The notes: generated by a model not told the origin, from the letters alone. A stretch of DNA of 24,033 bases from Gammaproteobacteria bacterium (GCA_013287235.1 JABDEF010000016.1:1-24033); one strand, 5' to 3'; shown: positions 1-7,611, numbered from the stretch's first letter. Program-made: numbers and translations.

Positions 1-2
1 TT

Positions 3-88
3 CTGGGCTCTGGCAAAGCCAGAACCCAGGAATGAAGGGAAAGGTCGCTACCGCTCCCCTTTCCCTTGCGATCCCTCATCAGGAGGGG
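3..88. other. Three tandem hairpins of unknown identity
   Basis: Three stem-loops follow one another. The first (3-29) pairs CTGGG with CCCAG and TCTGGC with GCCAGA around an AAA loop, 11 of 12 possible pairs. The second (35-67) has a perfect 10-bp stem, AAGGGAAAGG with CCTTTCCCTT, and a 13-nt loop. The third (73-87) pairs CCCTC with GAGGG and is followed by GCTTTTC, so it could end a plus-strand transcript entering from the left. The block is GC-rich compared with the surrounding sequence. It could be the 3' end of a structured RNA cut by the window edge, or an intergenic repeat. I recognise no family. The stretch 100-203 beyond it holds no gene I can support and no clear terminator for the dinB operon. 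Confidence 0.5.
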
Positions 89-203
89 CTTTTCTGCGAA
101 AATTATATTTTTAATACCATTTATTATCATATTTCTCAATGTGTTATAATTCAGCGGGAATTGCTGGGAAACAAAGCAAAAAAAATCCCCACTATCGAAA
201 ACA

Positions 204-1274
204 TTAAAATAATTTATGCTGGATAAAATTTTTCTTTTTTTCATCACAAATAAAATGGACCCCAATACCAATCAATCTAATTTGAATATTTTCTCGTTTG
301 GAAATTTCAAAAAGTAATTGCATATATTGTGAAAAATTCACCTCATGAGTGGCTCTTTCTAAAGTCGCTTGCTTGAAATTACTAAATTTCACCTTGATAT
401 ATTGATTTTTAATTTGACGATTGTGTGCTATCCCATTGAGCCGCTTCATCAGTTGATCATATAGATCCTTCATAATATGAATGGTTTCTTGCGTGATCGC
501 GATATCTTTATTAAAAGTTCTTTCAACACTTAATGATTTTCTCATTCGGTTGGGTTCAACCTTTCGATGATCAATCCCACGGCATTGATCATATAACTGA
601 CTGCCAAATTTTCCAAAATGATCTGTTAAATCAATTCGAGAAAGTTTTTGTAAATCTAAGCAGGTATATAAACCGCGTGCATGAAGCTTTTCTGCAGTCA
701 CCTTCCCTACTCCATGTATTTTTTTTACGGGTAAATCTTTAATAAAATTTTCGATATCCGTCGGTCGGATGACAAAAAGTCCATTGGGTTTTTTCCAGCC
801 GCTTGCGATTTTTGCTAAAAATTTATTTGGTGCAACACCTGCAGAAGCCGTAAGATGAAGCGTTTTCCATATTTTTTCTCTAATTTCTTTTGCGATGAGA
901 GTGGCACTTCCTTGATGAAGTGTTGAGCTTGATACATCAAGATACGCTTCATCTAATGATAATGGCTCAACAAGATCCGTATATTCACGAAAAATATCAT
1001 GAATAATTTTAGCAGCCGCTTTATATTTATGCATGGTCACCGGTAGAACAATTAAATCAGGGCAAAGTTTAAGGGCATAGGCAGTTGCCATCGCAGATCG
1101 AACACCGAATTTACGCGCAATATAATTACAGGTGCAAAGCACCCCTCTTTCGTTAGGAGAACCACCAACGGCTACGGGCTTTTCCGCCAAAGCAGGATCA
1201 TCGCGAATTTCAATGGCGGCATAAAAGCAATCCATGTCTACATGAATAATTTTTCGGGATACATGACTGTTCAA
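204..1274 (-). CDS. dinB: DNA polymerase IV (Y-family translesion polymerase)
   Basis: DinB copies damaged DNA without proofreading and works on the beta clamp at stalled forks. The 356 residues match the family's usual length. The first catalytic acidic residue lies in HVDMDCFYAA (residues 11-20), and the SLDEAYLD palm motif at 106-113 carries D108 and E109. A helix-hairpin-helix (KIHGVGKVTAEKL) follows near 180-195. The protein ends in QHKLF, a good fit to the QxxLF beta-clamp binding motif. The start is a TTG: no ATG precedes the conserved HVDMD motif, and GAGGG lies 7 nt upstream of the TTG. It begins 12 bp after umuC, so it is the third gene of umuD-umuC-dinB. Placing both Y-family polymerases in one transcript with UmuD is unusual and implies shared damage control. 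Confidence 0.95.
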   Translation of the reverse strand: MNSHVSRKIIHVDMDCFYAAIEIRDDPALAEKPVAVGGSPNERGVLCTCNYIARKFGVRSAMATAYALKLCPDLIVLPVTMHKYKAAAKIIHDIFREYTDLVEPLSLDEAYLDVSSSTLHQGSATLIAKEIREKIWKTLHLTASAGVAPNKFLAKIASGWKKPNGLFVIRPTDIENFIKDLPVKKIHGVGKVTAEKLHARGLYTCLDLQKLSRIDLTDHFGKFGSQLYDQCRGIDHRKVEPNRMRKSLSVERTFNKDIAITQETIHIMKDLYDQLMKRLNGIAHNRQIKNQYIKVKFSNFKQATLERATHEVNFSQYMQLLFEISKRENIQIRLIGIGVHFICDEKKKNFIQHKLF

Positions 1275-1286
1275 TGCGATTCCCTC

Positions 1287-2558
1287 TTAAATTTTACAAT
1301 TGACACGAGGTATTTCATTCCATTGTGTCGTATATCGAGGAGATCTCATCCCCGATCTCACCTGCCAAGCACGTTCAATGCCTTCTGCACAAAAAAATAA
1401 AGCATTTTTTCCCAGGGTTTCATTGATATGATCAATGGCTTTGATGAGCGTTTTTTTCCTGGTATTTTCATCTATTGCTAGTAAATCATATTGATGTAAG
1501 TTCTTTGGAGTTAAATCTAATAACATCATACCTACTTTTTGATAACGATAACCAGATTTGAAAATTCGCCTTAAGCAAATTTTCGCAATATGAATAAGGT
1601 ATGAGGTATCACAAGAGGGAATAGGAAAATGATAAGAAGTGCCATTGCTATATTGCATTTCTTTTTTATTAAAAAGATTGGTATGTAAAAAAACGTAAAT
1701 ACCATTCGCATCACTATTTTGTCTTCTCAATTTTAAGCATGCATTCGCCGTATAATGACTGAGCGCTTCTTCGAGCTCCGCTAAATCAGTCACTGGCCTC
1801 CCAAAAGATCGTGAGGACATGATTTGTTTTCGCGGTTGAATGATATTTTCAAGCGGTAAACAAGAAATGCCACGCAATTCTTGAATGATTTTCCCTACGA
1901 CTACACTAAATTTTCTGCTCAATGTTTTCAAATCAGCATCACGTAAATGCTTAGCCGTTTCAATACCGTAGGATTTCAGTTTTTTTGAATATTGTCTCCC
2001 AATGCCCCAAATGTCTTCCACGGGAAATTTTTCGAGAATTTTTTCATATATTTCTGCATCAGTAAGACTGAATATACCTTCTATACTTTGTTTTTTAGCA
2101 ATATGATTCGCTATCTTTGATAACGTTTTGGTGGACGCAATACCAATAGATACCGGAATACCCGTGTACATCTTAATAGCTTGCTTAATTTCTTTTGCAT
2201 AGCCAAATAAATCCGTTTCTTTAAATTGATCGAAAGAAATAAACGATTCATCAATCGAATAAATTTCAATTTCTGAACAAAATGATTCTAGAATAGTCAT
2301 CACGCGATGCGACATATCCCCATACAAAGCGTAATTAGATGAAAATACATGCACACGATTTTTTTGACAAAAATATTTCCACTGATAATAAGGTGCACCC
2401 ATAGGAATGCCTAACTTTTTTGCTTCATTTGAGCGCGCAATAACACACCCGTCATTATTCGATAACACGACAACAGGTTTTTTTTCAAGTTTAGGATTAA
2501 ATACACGCTCACAGGAAGCATAAAAATTATTGCAATCTATTAAGGCGAAAATTGACAT
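1287..2558 (-). CDS. umuC: DNA polymerase V catalytic subunit UmuC
   Basis: UmuC is the Y-family polymerase subunit that, with two cleaved UmuD' chains and RecA, forms mutagenic Pol V. The 423 residues are almost exactly the E. coli length. The catalytic aspartate lies in [16 protein letters not shown] (residues 5-20). The palm motif YSIDESF (100-106) supplies D103 and E104. The C-terminal DUF4113-like tail is present ([20 protein letters not shown]). The gene starts 6 bp after the umuD stop with only a weak ribosome site, so translational coupling to umuD is likely. I see no truncation or missing key residue. Confidence 0.96.
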   Translation of the reverse strand: MSIFALIDCNNFYASCERVFNPKLEKKPVVVLSNNDGCVIARSNEAKKLGIPMGAPYYQWKYFCQKNRVHVFSSNYALYGDMSHRVMTILESFCSEIEIYSIDESFISFDQFKETDLFGYAKEIKQAIKMYTGIPVSIGIASTKTLSKIANHIAKKQSIEGIFSLTDAEIYEKILEKFPVEDIWGIGRQYSKKLKSYGIETAKHLRDADLKTLSRKFSVVVGKIIQELRGISCLPLENIIQPRKQIMSSRSFGRPVTDLAELEEALSHYTANACLKLRRQNSDANGIYVFLHTNLFNKKEMQYSNGTSYHFPIPSCDTSYLIHIAKICLRRIFKSGYRYQKVGMMLLDLTPKNLHQYDLLAIDENTRKKTLIKAIDHINETLGKNALFFCAEGIERAWQVRSGMRSPRYTTQWNEIPRVNCKI

Positions 2559-2564
2559 ACATTT

Positions 2565-3083
2565 TCAACTCATAGCATGAATCACGTTGGTAACTACACC
2601 CCAAATGTATACTTCACTACCTTCTTTAATTTCAATGGGATCGAATGCGGAGTTTTCAGGCATTAATATTATTTTATCATTTTTTATATTGAGCCTTTTT
2701 ACCGTTAATTGACCATCAATAGCTGCAATCACAATTTTTCCATGTGTGGGTTTGATGCTTCGATCAACAATGAGAATATCATTTTCTTGAATACCCGCAT
2801 CAACCATAGAGTTCCCCGTCACCCTGACAAAAAATGTCGCCGCCGGATGCTTGATCAAATGTTCATTTAAATCTAAATGGCCTTCGATATGATCGTCTGC
2901 GGGCGATGGAAAGCCTGCGGGAACTTTTGATGAATAGAAAGGAATTCGGTAGGCTTTATTATCAATAAATTTTAAAATAGATTTAATCATACTCACAGGC
3001 AAACGAACGGCTTTAGTAGGTTCACCAAACTTCCCTTGTCCTTTGGGCCTGCCCGCTCCTCTTCGTCTTCCGCCGTGTTTCAT
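2565..3083 (-). CDS. umuD: UmuD-like self-cleaving S24 peptidase with N-terminal extension
   Basis: UmuD is the LexA-fold accessory factor of Pol V that cleaves itself when RecA filaments form. The cleavage dyad A56-G57 sits in VPAGFPSPADDHIEG. The nucleophile is S92 in VTGNSMVDAG and the general base is K129 in QLTVKRL. All three are shifted by exactly 32 residues from E. coli UmuD (C24-G25, S60, K97). The 172-residue protein therefore carries about 32 extra N-terminal residues: a basic stretch, GRRRGAGRPKGQGKFG, then TKAVRLPVSMI, which resembles a short ribbon-helix-helix or AT-hook DNA-binding segment. UmuD relatives with N-terminal extensions, such as Acinetobacter UmuDAb, act as repressors. 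That role here is inference. It is the first gene of the operon. Confidence 0.93.
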   Translation of the reverse strand: MKHGGRRRGAGRPKGQGKFGEPTKAVRLPVSMIKSILKFIDNKAYRIPFYSSKVPAGFPSPADDHIEGHLDLNEHLIKHPAATFFVRVTGNSMVDAGIQENDILIVDRSIKPTHGKIVIAAIDGQLTVKRLNIKNDKIILMPENSAFDPIEIKEGSEVYIWGVVTNVIHAMS

Positions 3084-3116
3084 ATGATCATCTCATTTAT
3101 TGCACTGAATAAGTTA

Positions 3117-3146
3117 TTATTACTTGAAAAATGTACAATAATCAAG
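3117..3146 (-). promoter_or_regulatory. umuD-umuC-dinB promoter with a 24-bp dyad operator
   Basis: On the minus strand a -35 TTGATT (3140-3145) is separated by exactly 17 bp from a -10 TAATAA (3117-3122), about 34 bp before the umuD ATG. A 24-bp imperfect palindrome (3123-3146) fills the spacer. Its arms are CTTGA and TCAAG, its core is TGTACA, all share one centre, and 9 of 12 half-site positions are symmetric. It is not the E. coli LexA box (CTGT-N8-ACAG). A repressor bound here would block RNA polymerase. Confidence 0.7.
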
Positions 3147-3289
3147 TGCCACATAAAAAGACATTTTTTACACTTACAAAATTTGAACAACTTGACAGCC
3201 TTAATAAAAATTGCAAATCATGTTGATATGAGTAATTCCGTCTCACTGAAGCACATTCTCCTTGAAAGAATATTCAGAAACCGTTTTAG

Positions 3290-3481
3290 ACCTCCTTTAA
3301 ACACATTGCACGTGCAGGTAAAAAAGCAAATCTTTCATTTTCTATTCACCCGCACATGCTTCAACATGGCACTGGTTTTTATTTAGTTTACTCGCACAAT
3401 TCAAAGCTTGGCCATACAGAGCTTCAGCTTGATACTATCATAGAACATAAATTGTGCAGCACAAAATTTATATTTTTATGA
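3290..3481 (+). pseudogene. Tyrosine recombinase (integrase) C-terminal relic
   Basis: Read in the frame ending at the TGA at 3479-3481, this stretch gives HIARAGKKANLSFSIHPHML followed by QHGTGFYL, then a short gap and LGHTELQLDTII. This is the box II region of phage-type integrases, normally HPHMLRHGTGFYL...LGH...Y. The HxxR arginine has become Gln (HMLQH). Sequence between FYL and LGH is deleted and the nucleophilic Tyr is missing. A stop lies just upstream in the same frame and there is no N-terminal domain. It is a dead fragment that suggests the neighbouring higBA pair arrived on an integrative element. The rest of 3147-3629 shows no gene I can support. Confidence 0.6.
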
Positions 3482-3629
3482 CATATAAGTCGAATTTTTC
3501 TCTACATTTTTTCTATATTCTATTAATCAATAAGTTACAGAAGTAATAGGAATTACATATGAAAAGCATTTGTATAATTAATGGCGAAAACACAAGAAAA
3601 TGTGATATTTATTTTTTACCTCTGTTAAA

Positions 3630-3650
3630 TATCTCAAAATGAGATATAAT
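3630..3650 (+). promoter_or_regulatory. higBA promoter and dyad operator
   Basis: A perfect 6-bp inverted repeat, TATCTC and GAGATA with a 5-nt centre (3630-3646), overlaps a consensus -10 TATAAT (3645-3650), 30 bp before higB. No good -35 is visible. HigA-type antitoxins bind such dyads to repress their own operon, so this is the likely autoregulatory site. Confidence 0.6.
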
Positions 3651-3679
3651 TACTTAAGATAATTCAATGGCTGAGCAGC

Positions 3680-3967
3680 GTGCATATTATTACGAAAAAA
3701 AGAATAGTTGAGGCAAAAATCAAATACAAAAGCTGTGCTTCAGCTCTAGATGGTTGGTATACCATCATAAATAAAAATAATTTTTTTAGTTTTTCAGATT
3801 TAAAAAAAACGTTTAATAGTGTGGATAAAGTCGGTAACTTGTATGTTTTTGATATTGGAGGTAACAAACTCCGTTTAATTGCAAGCATTCACTTTAATCG
3901 TCAAAAAATTTATATTAGACATATTATTACTCATAAAGAATATGATGAAGATAAATGGAGGAGTTAA
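3680..3967 (+). CDS. higB: HigB-family mRNA-cleaving toxin
   Basis: This is a 95-residue RelE-fold toxin of the HigB type that cleaves mRNA on the ribosome. Family features are the start MHIITKKRIVEAKIKYKS, the central ALDGWYTIINKNNFFSFSDL, the strand NLYVFDIGGNKLRLIASIHF, and the C-terminal basic core KIYIRHIITHKEYDEDKW. The last is the conserved RHIxTHxEYD block of this subgroup. The start is GTG; a nearby ATG at 3667 is out of frame. The gene precedes its antitoxin by one base, the toxin-first order typical of HigBA. Length and motifs look intact. Confidence 0.9.
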   Translation: MHIITKKRIVEAKIKYKSCASALDGWYTIINKNNFFSFSDLKKTFNSVDKVGNLYVFDIGGNKLRLIASIHFNRQKIYIRHIITHKEYDEDKWRS

Positions 3968-3968
3968 A

Positions 3969-4391
3969 ATGAGAGCAGCGAAAATAAACAGTAATATTAA
4001 AAGTACCATTGAATATTGGAAACATATCTCGCACGATATACATGAACCACTTAATAGCCATGATTATTATAAACTCTCAAAAATCCTTGATAAATTGCTA
4101 GATATTGTTGGCGCAAATGAAAAACATGAGCTAATGGGTCTAGTTGATGTTATTAGCCATATGATTACTATGTATGATGAGCGCGAGAATTATCAAGTCA
4201 AAGGTATGTATGGTATTAAAGCATTAAAATTCCTCATGGATCAGCATCATCTTACTCAATCTAATTTATCTGAAATTGGCAGCCAAGGAGTGGTGTCTGA
4301 GGTTTTACAAGGAAAACGGAAGCTCAATATAAGCCAAATTAAAAAACTCTCAAAAAGATTCCATGTTTCACCCAATACTTTTATTGATTAA
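3969..4391 (+). CDS. higA: HigA-family antitoxin with C-terminal HTH
   Basis: This is the partner antitoxin of the upstream toxin, 140 residues from the ATG at 3969. That start is preceded by GGAGGA at 8-nt spacing and lies one base after the toxin stop. Earlier in-frame ATGs lie inside the toxin gene and lack a ribosome site. The N-terminal half is helical (IEYWKHISHDIHEPLNSHDY). The C-terminal third is a Cro/CI-type helix-turn-helix: ALKFLMDQHHLTQSNLSEIG, then SEVLQGKRKLNISQIKKLS. This arrangement matches the COG5499 type of HigA. It should neutralise the toxin and repress the operon through the dyad at 3630-3646. Confidence 0.9.
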   Translation: MRAAKINSNIKSTIEYWKHISHDIHEPLNSHDYYKLSKILDKLLDIVGANEKHELMGLVDVISHMITMYDERENYQVKGMYGIKALKFLMDQHHLTQSNLSEIGSQGVVSEVLQGKRKLNISQIKKLSKRFHVSPNTFID

Positions 4392-4453
4392 TAATATGCT
4401 ATGATCTAGCCTCGACTTCACGGATACCTCACTAAGAGAGTTGTGAGTAGTAA

Positions 4454-4579
4454 GTGCGCCGCAAGCGCACAAGAAGGAAGGTGCTAGGCACTAAGAGCTT
4501 GTGTCTAAGCTCTGCAGAAGATGAAGGCAGGCCCTTCGAAATCGGCTTCCAGAAGTAGGTTTCAAACCACTTCAAGTGG
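4454..4579. other. Cluster of four inverted repeats between higA and the intron relic
   Basis: Four inverted repeats lie close together. They are GTGCGC with GCGCAC (4454-4470, 5-nt loop), GTGC with GCAC (4481-4491), a perfect 7-bp AGAGCTT with AAGCTCT (4494-4513), and CCACTT with AAGTGG around one base (4567-4579). No open reading frame here looks genuine. The stretch 4392-4660 could be an intron or transposon end, or a structured RNA. I cannot assign a family. It is flanked on the right by the 3' end of the group II intron. Confidence 0.4.
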
Positions 4580-4671
4580 CTGTCATAAAGAGTGATGGTC
4601 ATTGTAATAGTAAAAAATCGATTATCAGGCAATATGCGATCCAATAAAATGGGATCATTGTCGGTATAACC

Positions 4672-4706
4672 GAGTAAGCGAGCCGCATTGCTGCGGCTCG
4701 CTCCTC
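4672..4706 (-). ncRNA. Group II intron domain VI with bulged branch-point A
   Basis: On the minus strand the segment folds as GAG, a G-U wobble, an 11-bp stem AGCGAGCCGCA with TGCGGCTCGCT capped by GCAA, then an unpaired A (4675) and closing CTC. This is the classical domain VI hairpin, where the bulged adenosine is the branch point for lariat splicing. It follows domain V by 3 nt. The 3' splice site should lie a few bases further on, roughly 4660-4669; I cannot fix it exactly. Confidence 0.8.
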
Positions 4707-4709
4707 TAA

Positions 4710-4743
4710 GAACGCAGCATGAAACTTTCGCCTCACTGCGCTC
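4710..4743 (-). ncRNA. Group II intron domain V (catalytic hairpin)
   Basis: The 34-nt minus-strand segment begins GAGCGCAGTGAGGCGAAAGT and ends TTCATGCTGCGTTC. It has the diagnostic domain V shape: a lower stem, an internal bulge and a GAAA-type tetraloop. It lies 52 nt after the reverse transcriptase stop, where domain V is expected. It is the most conserved part of group II ribozymes and is intact here. Confidence 0.85.
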
Positions 4744-4795
4744 AAGCATTTTTAAGACTAACCATAATTAGTCCGGCCATTTTCTCTGGTACACA

Positions 4796-6151
4796 TTAAA
4801 ATATATATAGGTATCGTTCCTCTTGTCCCGCATCACGAATACTTATTTTGTTGCTTTTATCTCGCTTTTCAAAATAGTCTTTGTATGTTGGATCAAATGG
4901 GTTGGCCTCACATCTTATTTTAACGTGTCGTTTTATTTTCACACTGCTAGCAAGAAATAAATCGAGGTTTGTTGATTCCTCATCTTTTTTCCGGATTTTG
5001 GTGGAAAATATCCAATTTCTTAGATGTTGTCTGCGAAAATATTTATTGCGCATCCACCCTAAGCTTTTATTTGGATGTCTCCGTTTAATCCATGTGATAA
5101 TAGCTTGAAAAATACAATGATCTACATATGAAAAGGTTTCTTTGGAAACAACATGGCGATAATAATTAGCCCATCCACGAATGCGTGCATTCAGTTTCCG
5201 AATTAATTCTTCTGCTTTTGCTGCTCCATTTTCTTTGATTAATACTCGGATATCTTTTAAAAAAGATGATACGTTCTTCTTGGCAGGTTTTATAAGTAAT
5301 TTCTGACAATATTTGCGTAAGTTAAATCCAAGAAAATCAAATCCTTCACTAATATGCGTGATTTTCGTTTTCTCCAGTGAGAGTTCTAAACCACGTTCTT
5401 TTAAGAATGACTCAATGGCAGGTTTAATTTTATTTTCGAGCACCTCTCGAGTACTTCCTGTTACAATAAAATCGTCTGCATACCTCACAAAATTAATTTT
5501 GTCTGATTCTCTTGTAATGTTTTTTACTAGAGATTCCATGCCATCCAAAACTTCATTTGCAATAGTCGGTGAAATAGTTCCACCTTGCATTGTGCCTTCT
5601 TCTGTTGGATGAAAAATTTCTTTTTCAATGTAGCCTGATTTCAGCCATTTATGTAAGATTTTTCTATCCATTAATATATGATCTTCTAACCATAAATGTG
5701 AAATTCTGTCAAAACACGATTTTATATCGCCCTCCAATATCCACTGCGCAGAATGTCTTTTAGCAAGTGCTAAAAAACATTGTTGAATGGCATCCGCACA
5801 TGAACGCTTTCGACGAAAACCGTAAGAATTTTTGTCTGCTTGTGTTTCTGCAATTGGTTCTAGAGATAGCAAATATAAAGCTTGCATCGCTCTGTCTTTC
5901 ATTGCTGGAATTCCAAGCGGGCGTTGTTTGGTTGTGCTGTTTTTTTTGGGGATGTAAATTCGTCTTAGCGGTTGAGGATGGTAACCTCTTTGCTTCAACT
6001 CTCGTGCTGCTTGCATTTTCTGTTGTGATTCTTTCCAGATAATACCGTCAACTCCAGCCGTTTTGCGGCCTGAATTTTCAGTAACTCGTTTCACTGCTAA
6101 TAATTTAGCATAGCCATTTGCTGGCAGGAAGTTAATAAGTTTGTATACCAC
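4796..6151 (-). pseudogene. ltrA: Group II intron reverse transcriptase/maturase, N-terminally truncated
   Basis: The intron-encoded protein reverse-transcribes and helps splice its intron. Present are the RT palm (AGVDGI near 32-37, RPLGIPAMKDRAMQALYL at 77-94, ILEGDIKSCFDRISH at 138-152, the QGG block at 189-191), the catalytic YADD at 224-227, and the maturase X domain (IRGWANYYRHVVSKETFSYV). About 60 N-terminal residues (RT0 region) are missing: homology starts at once with YAKLLAVKRVTENSGRKTAG. The C-terminal HNH endonuclease is absent; the ORF ends soon after NPFDPTYKDYFEKRD. Domains V and VI follow, but intron domains I-III are not found upstream, where Tn3 transposase sequence abuts. 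This is a 5'-truncated copy, probably unable to splice by itself. The protein might still be made from an ATG at 6151, hence the intermediate confidence. Confidence 0.75.
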
Positions 6152-6981
6152 AATACAAGGCTGCGACTTACAGAAATATCCTTTGGAACTCGATTCATAT
6201 CGACAATGTAATCACCATACCGTTTTATGTGGCCAGTGAGATATGGGCTTAAAAAACCAGCATCTTCTTTTCTGATATTATGGCCTTCATTTTTTAGTTG
6301 GCCGATAATATTGGTTTCATCAACAATATTTTGTAGGATGATTGAATCCGTCAAAATGTCATTGTACTTGATAGCCTTTTCCATCTCGTTCTTCATCATT
6401 GCTGGCGACTAAATGTCTGGAACCAAAAGAAGCCCATTCGCTTAGTCCGTTATAAGCTTCAACTTTATTTGTTTTTTCAGTAATGGTTTCTCGCATTTCA
6501 ACGTCAGAAATATATTCCAACAAAAACTGTGTTCTAAGAACGCGTCCTAATTCCTGAAAAGATGTTTGATTAATTCTCTGAAATTGCTGATTGTTGGTTT
6601 CTTAGGTAACTGCTTTAACACATTATATCCAGTACGATTATAATCAGGTTTTATCTCCAATAATGCATCTAACATTTCGATTTGATGTGGTTTTAACTGA
6701 TGATAAATATCTTTAAAAATTTTATTATTTACCATAAATCTCGCGTGTTTTACTAATCGAGATAGCTGATTAAACGCAGGTAGCTCATATTTATTTTTTC
6801 TTAGGTCTTCAATGACGACATTAATAATGTCCGCTGGAAAATTCATAGTTTGAGCCACGTTATATGCAGTTTTGATAGCATGGCTTCTTATCTGCTTATC
6901 GTACCGCTTTACTTTCAAATAATCATAGATGCGACGCCGATGTCGGTTAAACGAGCTTTCGTGTTCATACTGGCATATCGG
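6105..6981 (-). pseudogene. tnpA: Tn3-family transposase remnant with internal deletion
   Basis: Three frames carry pieces of a Tn3 TnpA. The first, about 6981-6547, gives YEHESSFNRHRRRIYDYLK, then INVVIEDLRKNKYELPAFNQ, the N-terminal DNA-binding region. The second, about 6555-6400, gives ELGRVLRTQFLLEYISDVEM and NKVEAYNGLSEWASFGSRHL. The third, 6399-6105, gives IKYNDILTDSIILQNIVD and LSPYLTGHIKRYGDYIVD, the conserved C-terminus. A full TnpA is about 1000 residues; here roughly 600 central residues, including the DDE core, are lost and two frame changes remain. It abuts an IS607 remnant on the right and the truncated group II intron on the left. The terminal inverted repeats are not visible. 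Confidence 0.85.
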
Positions 6982-6984
6982 GTA

Positions 6985-7304
6985 TCAATTAACACTTGGT
7001 TCATCACTTCTATAAGGATAATTTTATGAATCTGTCCTAACTCCACGTCTTCCATCAATTTATTGAAGTGCTTTCTATTATAATTTAATCCACTGCCAAT
7101 TTCACTAATCCATTCATGAATACAATATCCTCGTGCAATACAATATTTTTCTAAAGCACTTTTTTGACTTGAAAGATCTAGTTTTTGATTTGAACTGGAT
7201 ACGCGGCTGTAAACGACTACCTTTTTTGCATCATCTGCTTTTACACCTAAATAAGTAAGATATTGATCATGTGTGTAGTATCGGCGATTTTTAGGATTAT
7301 TTTG
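6985..7304 (-). pseudogene. IS607-type serine recombinase (TnpA) remnant
   Basis: The minus-strand frame from 7304 reads NPKNRRYYTHDQYLTYLGVK, then VVVYSRVSSSNQKLDLSSQK, then ALEKYCIARGYCIHEWISEI and GSGLNYNRKHFNKLMEDVEL. This is the end of a MerR-like helix-turn-helix followed by a serine-recombinase catalytic domain. The catalytic Ser lies in the YSRVSS motif. It is the arrangement of IS607 TnpA, which moves TnpB-bearing elements. There is no start codon (an in-frame TAG precedes it), and the domain stops near KIILIE, before the HRDRLxRFG block. Downstream sequence is Tn3 transposase. It is a dead fragment about 100 residues long. Confidence 0.8.
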
Positions 7305-7611
7305 CTATTAAAACTTTTTCTGAGTCCCATCTTTGTTGAGTGTGATTCGGTATTTCCATTTAAGGCTATCACTTTTTATATGTGTCATTAAGTCATTTTT
7401 TTGTGCGCGAGTTTAGCAGAGATCAGAGGGGATGTAACACTTACACTTCTGGTAATAACACCGTTTTTTGCAGTTTATTTTTTGAATTTAAATTTATTTT
7501 CAGAATAATATATTTACAATAATTCAATTGCTTTTAAAAACCGGCCACTTTTGTCGGTTATTCCACGCAACCCCATATTTCTGGCCGGATTAAAGAATAA
7601 GAATTACTTTT
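7305..7611. other. Non-coding AT-rich gap with a TGGCCGG inverted repeat
   Basis: No convincing gene lies here; a 26-codon minus ORF (7388-7308) has no ribosome site. The right part holds CCGGCCA (7541-7547) and TGGCCGG (7582-7588), a perfect 7-bp inverted repeat 34 bp apart. A third CCGGCCA lies at 4774-4780 near the intron domain IV remnant. Repeated TGGCCGG motifs are common in ends of some IS21-like elements. This is only a suggestion, since no istAB sequence is present. Confidence 0.3.

Noticed and set aside
3123..3146. Canonical E. coli LexA box in the umuD promoter
   Set aside because: CTGT-N8-ACAG is absent; the dyad present has different arms, so it is reported as a distinct operator.
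3036..3386. 116-codon plus-strand ORF overlapping umuD
   Set aside because: It is antisense to umuD and its promoter, has no ribosome site and low-complexity start; the integrase relic uses a different frame.
4432..4749. 105-codon minus ORF across the intron 3' end
   Set aside because: It covers domains V and VI, whose RNA structure explains the sequence; the translation resembles nothing.
7395..7420. GTGCG on the plus strand as the 5' end of a group II intron
   Set aside because: The orientation is opposite to the intron remnant and nothing downstream resembles domain I.
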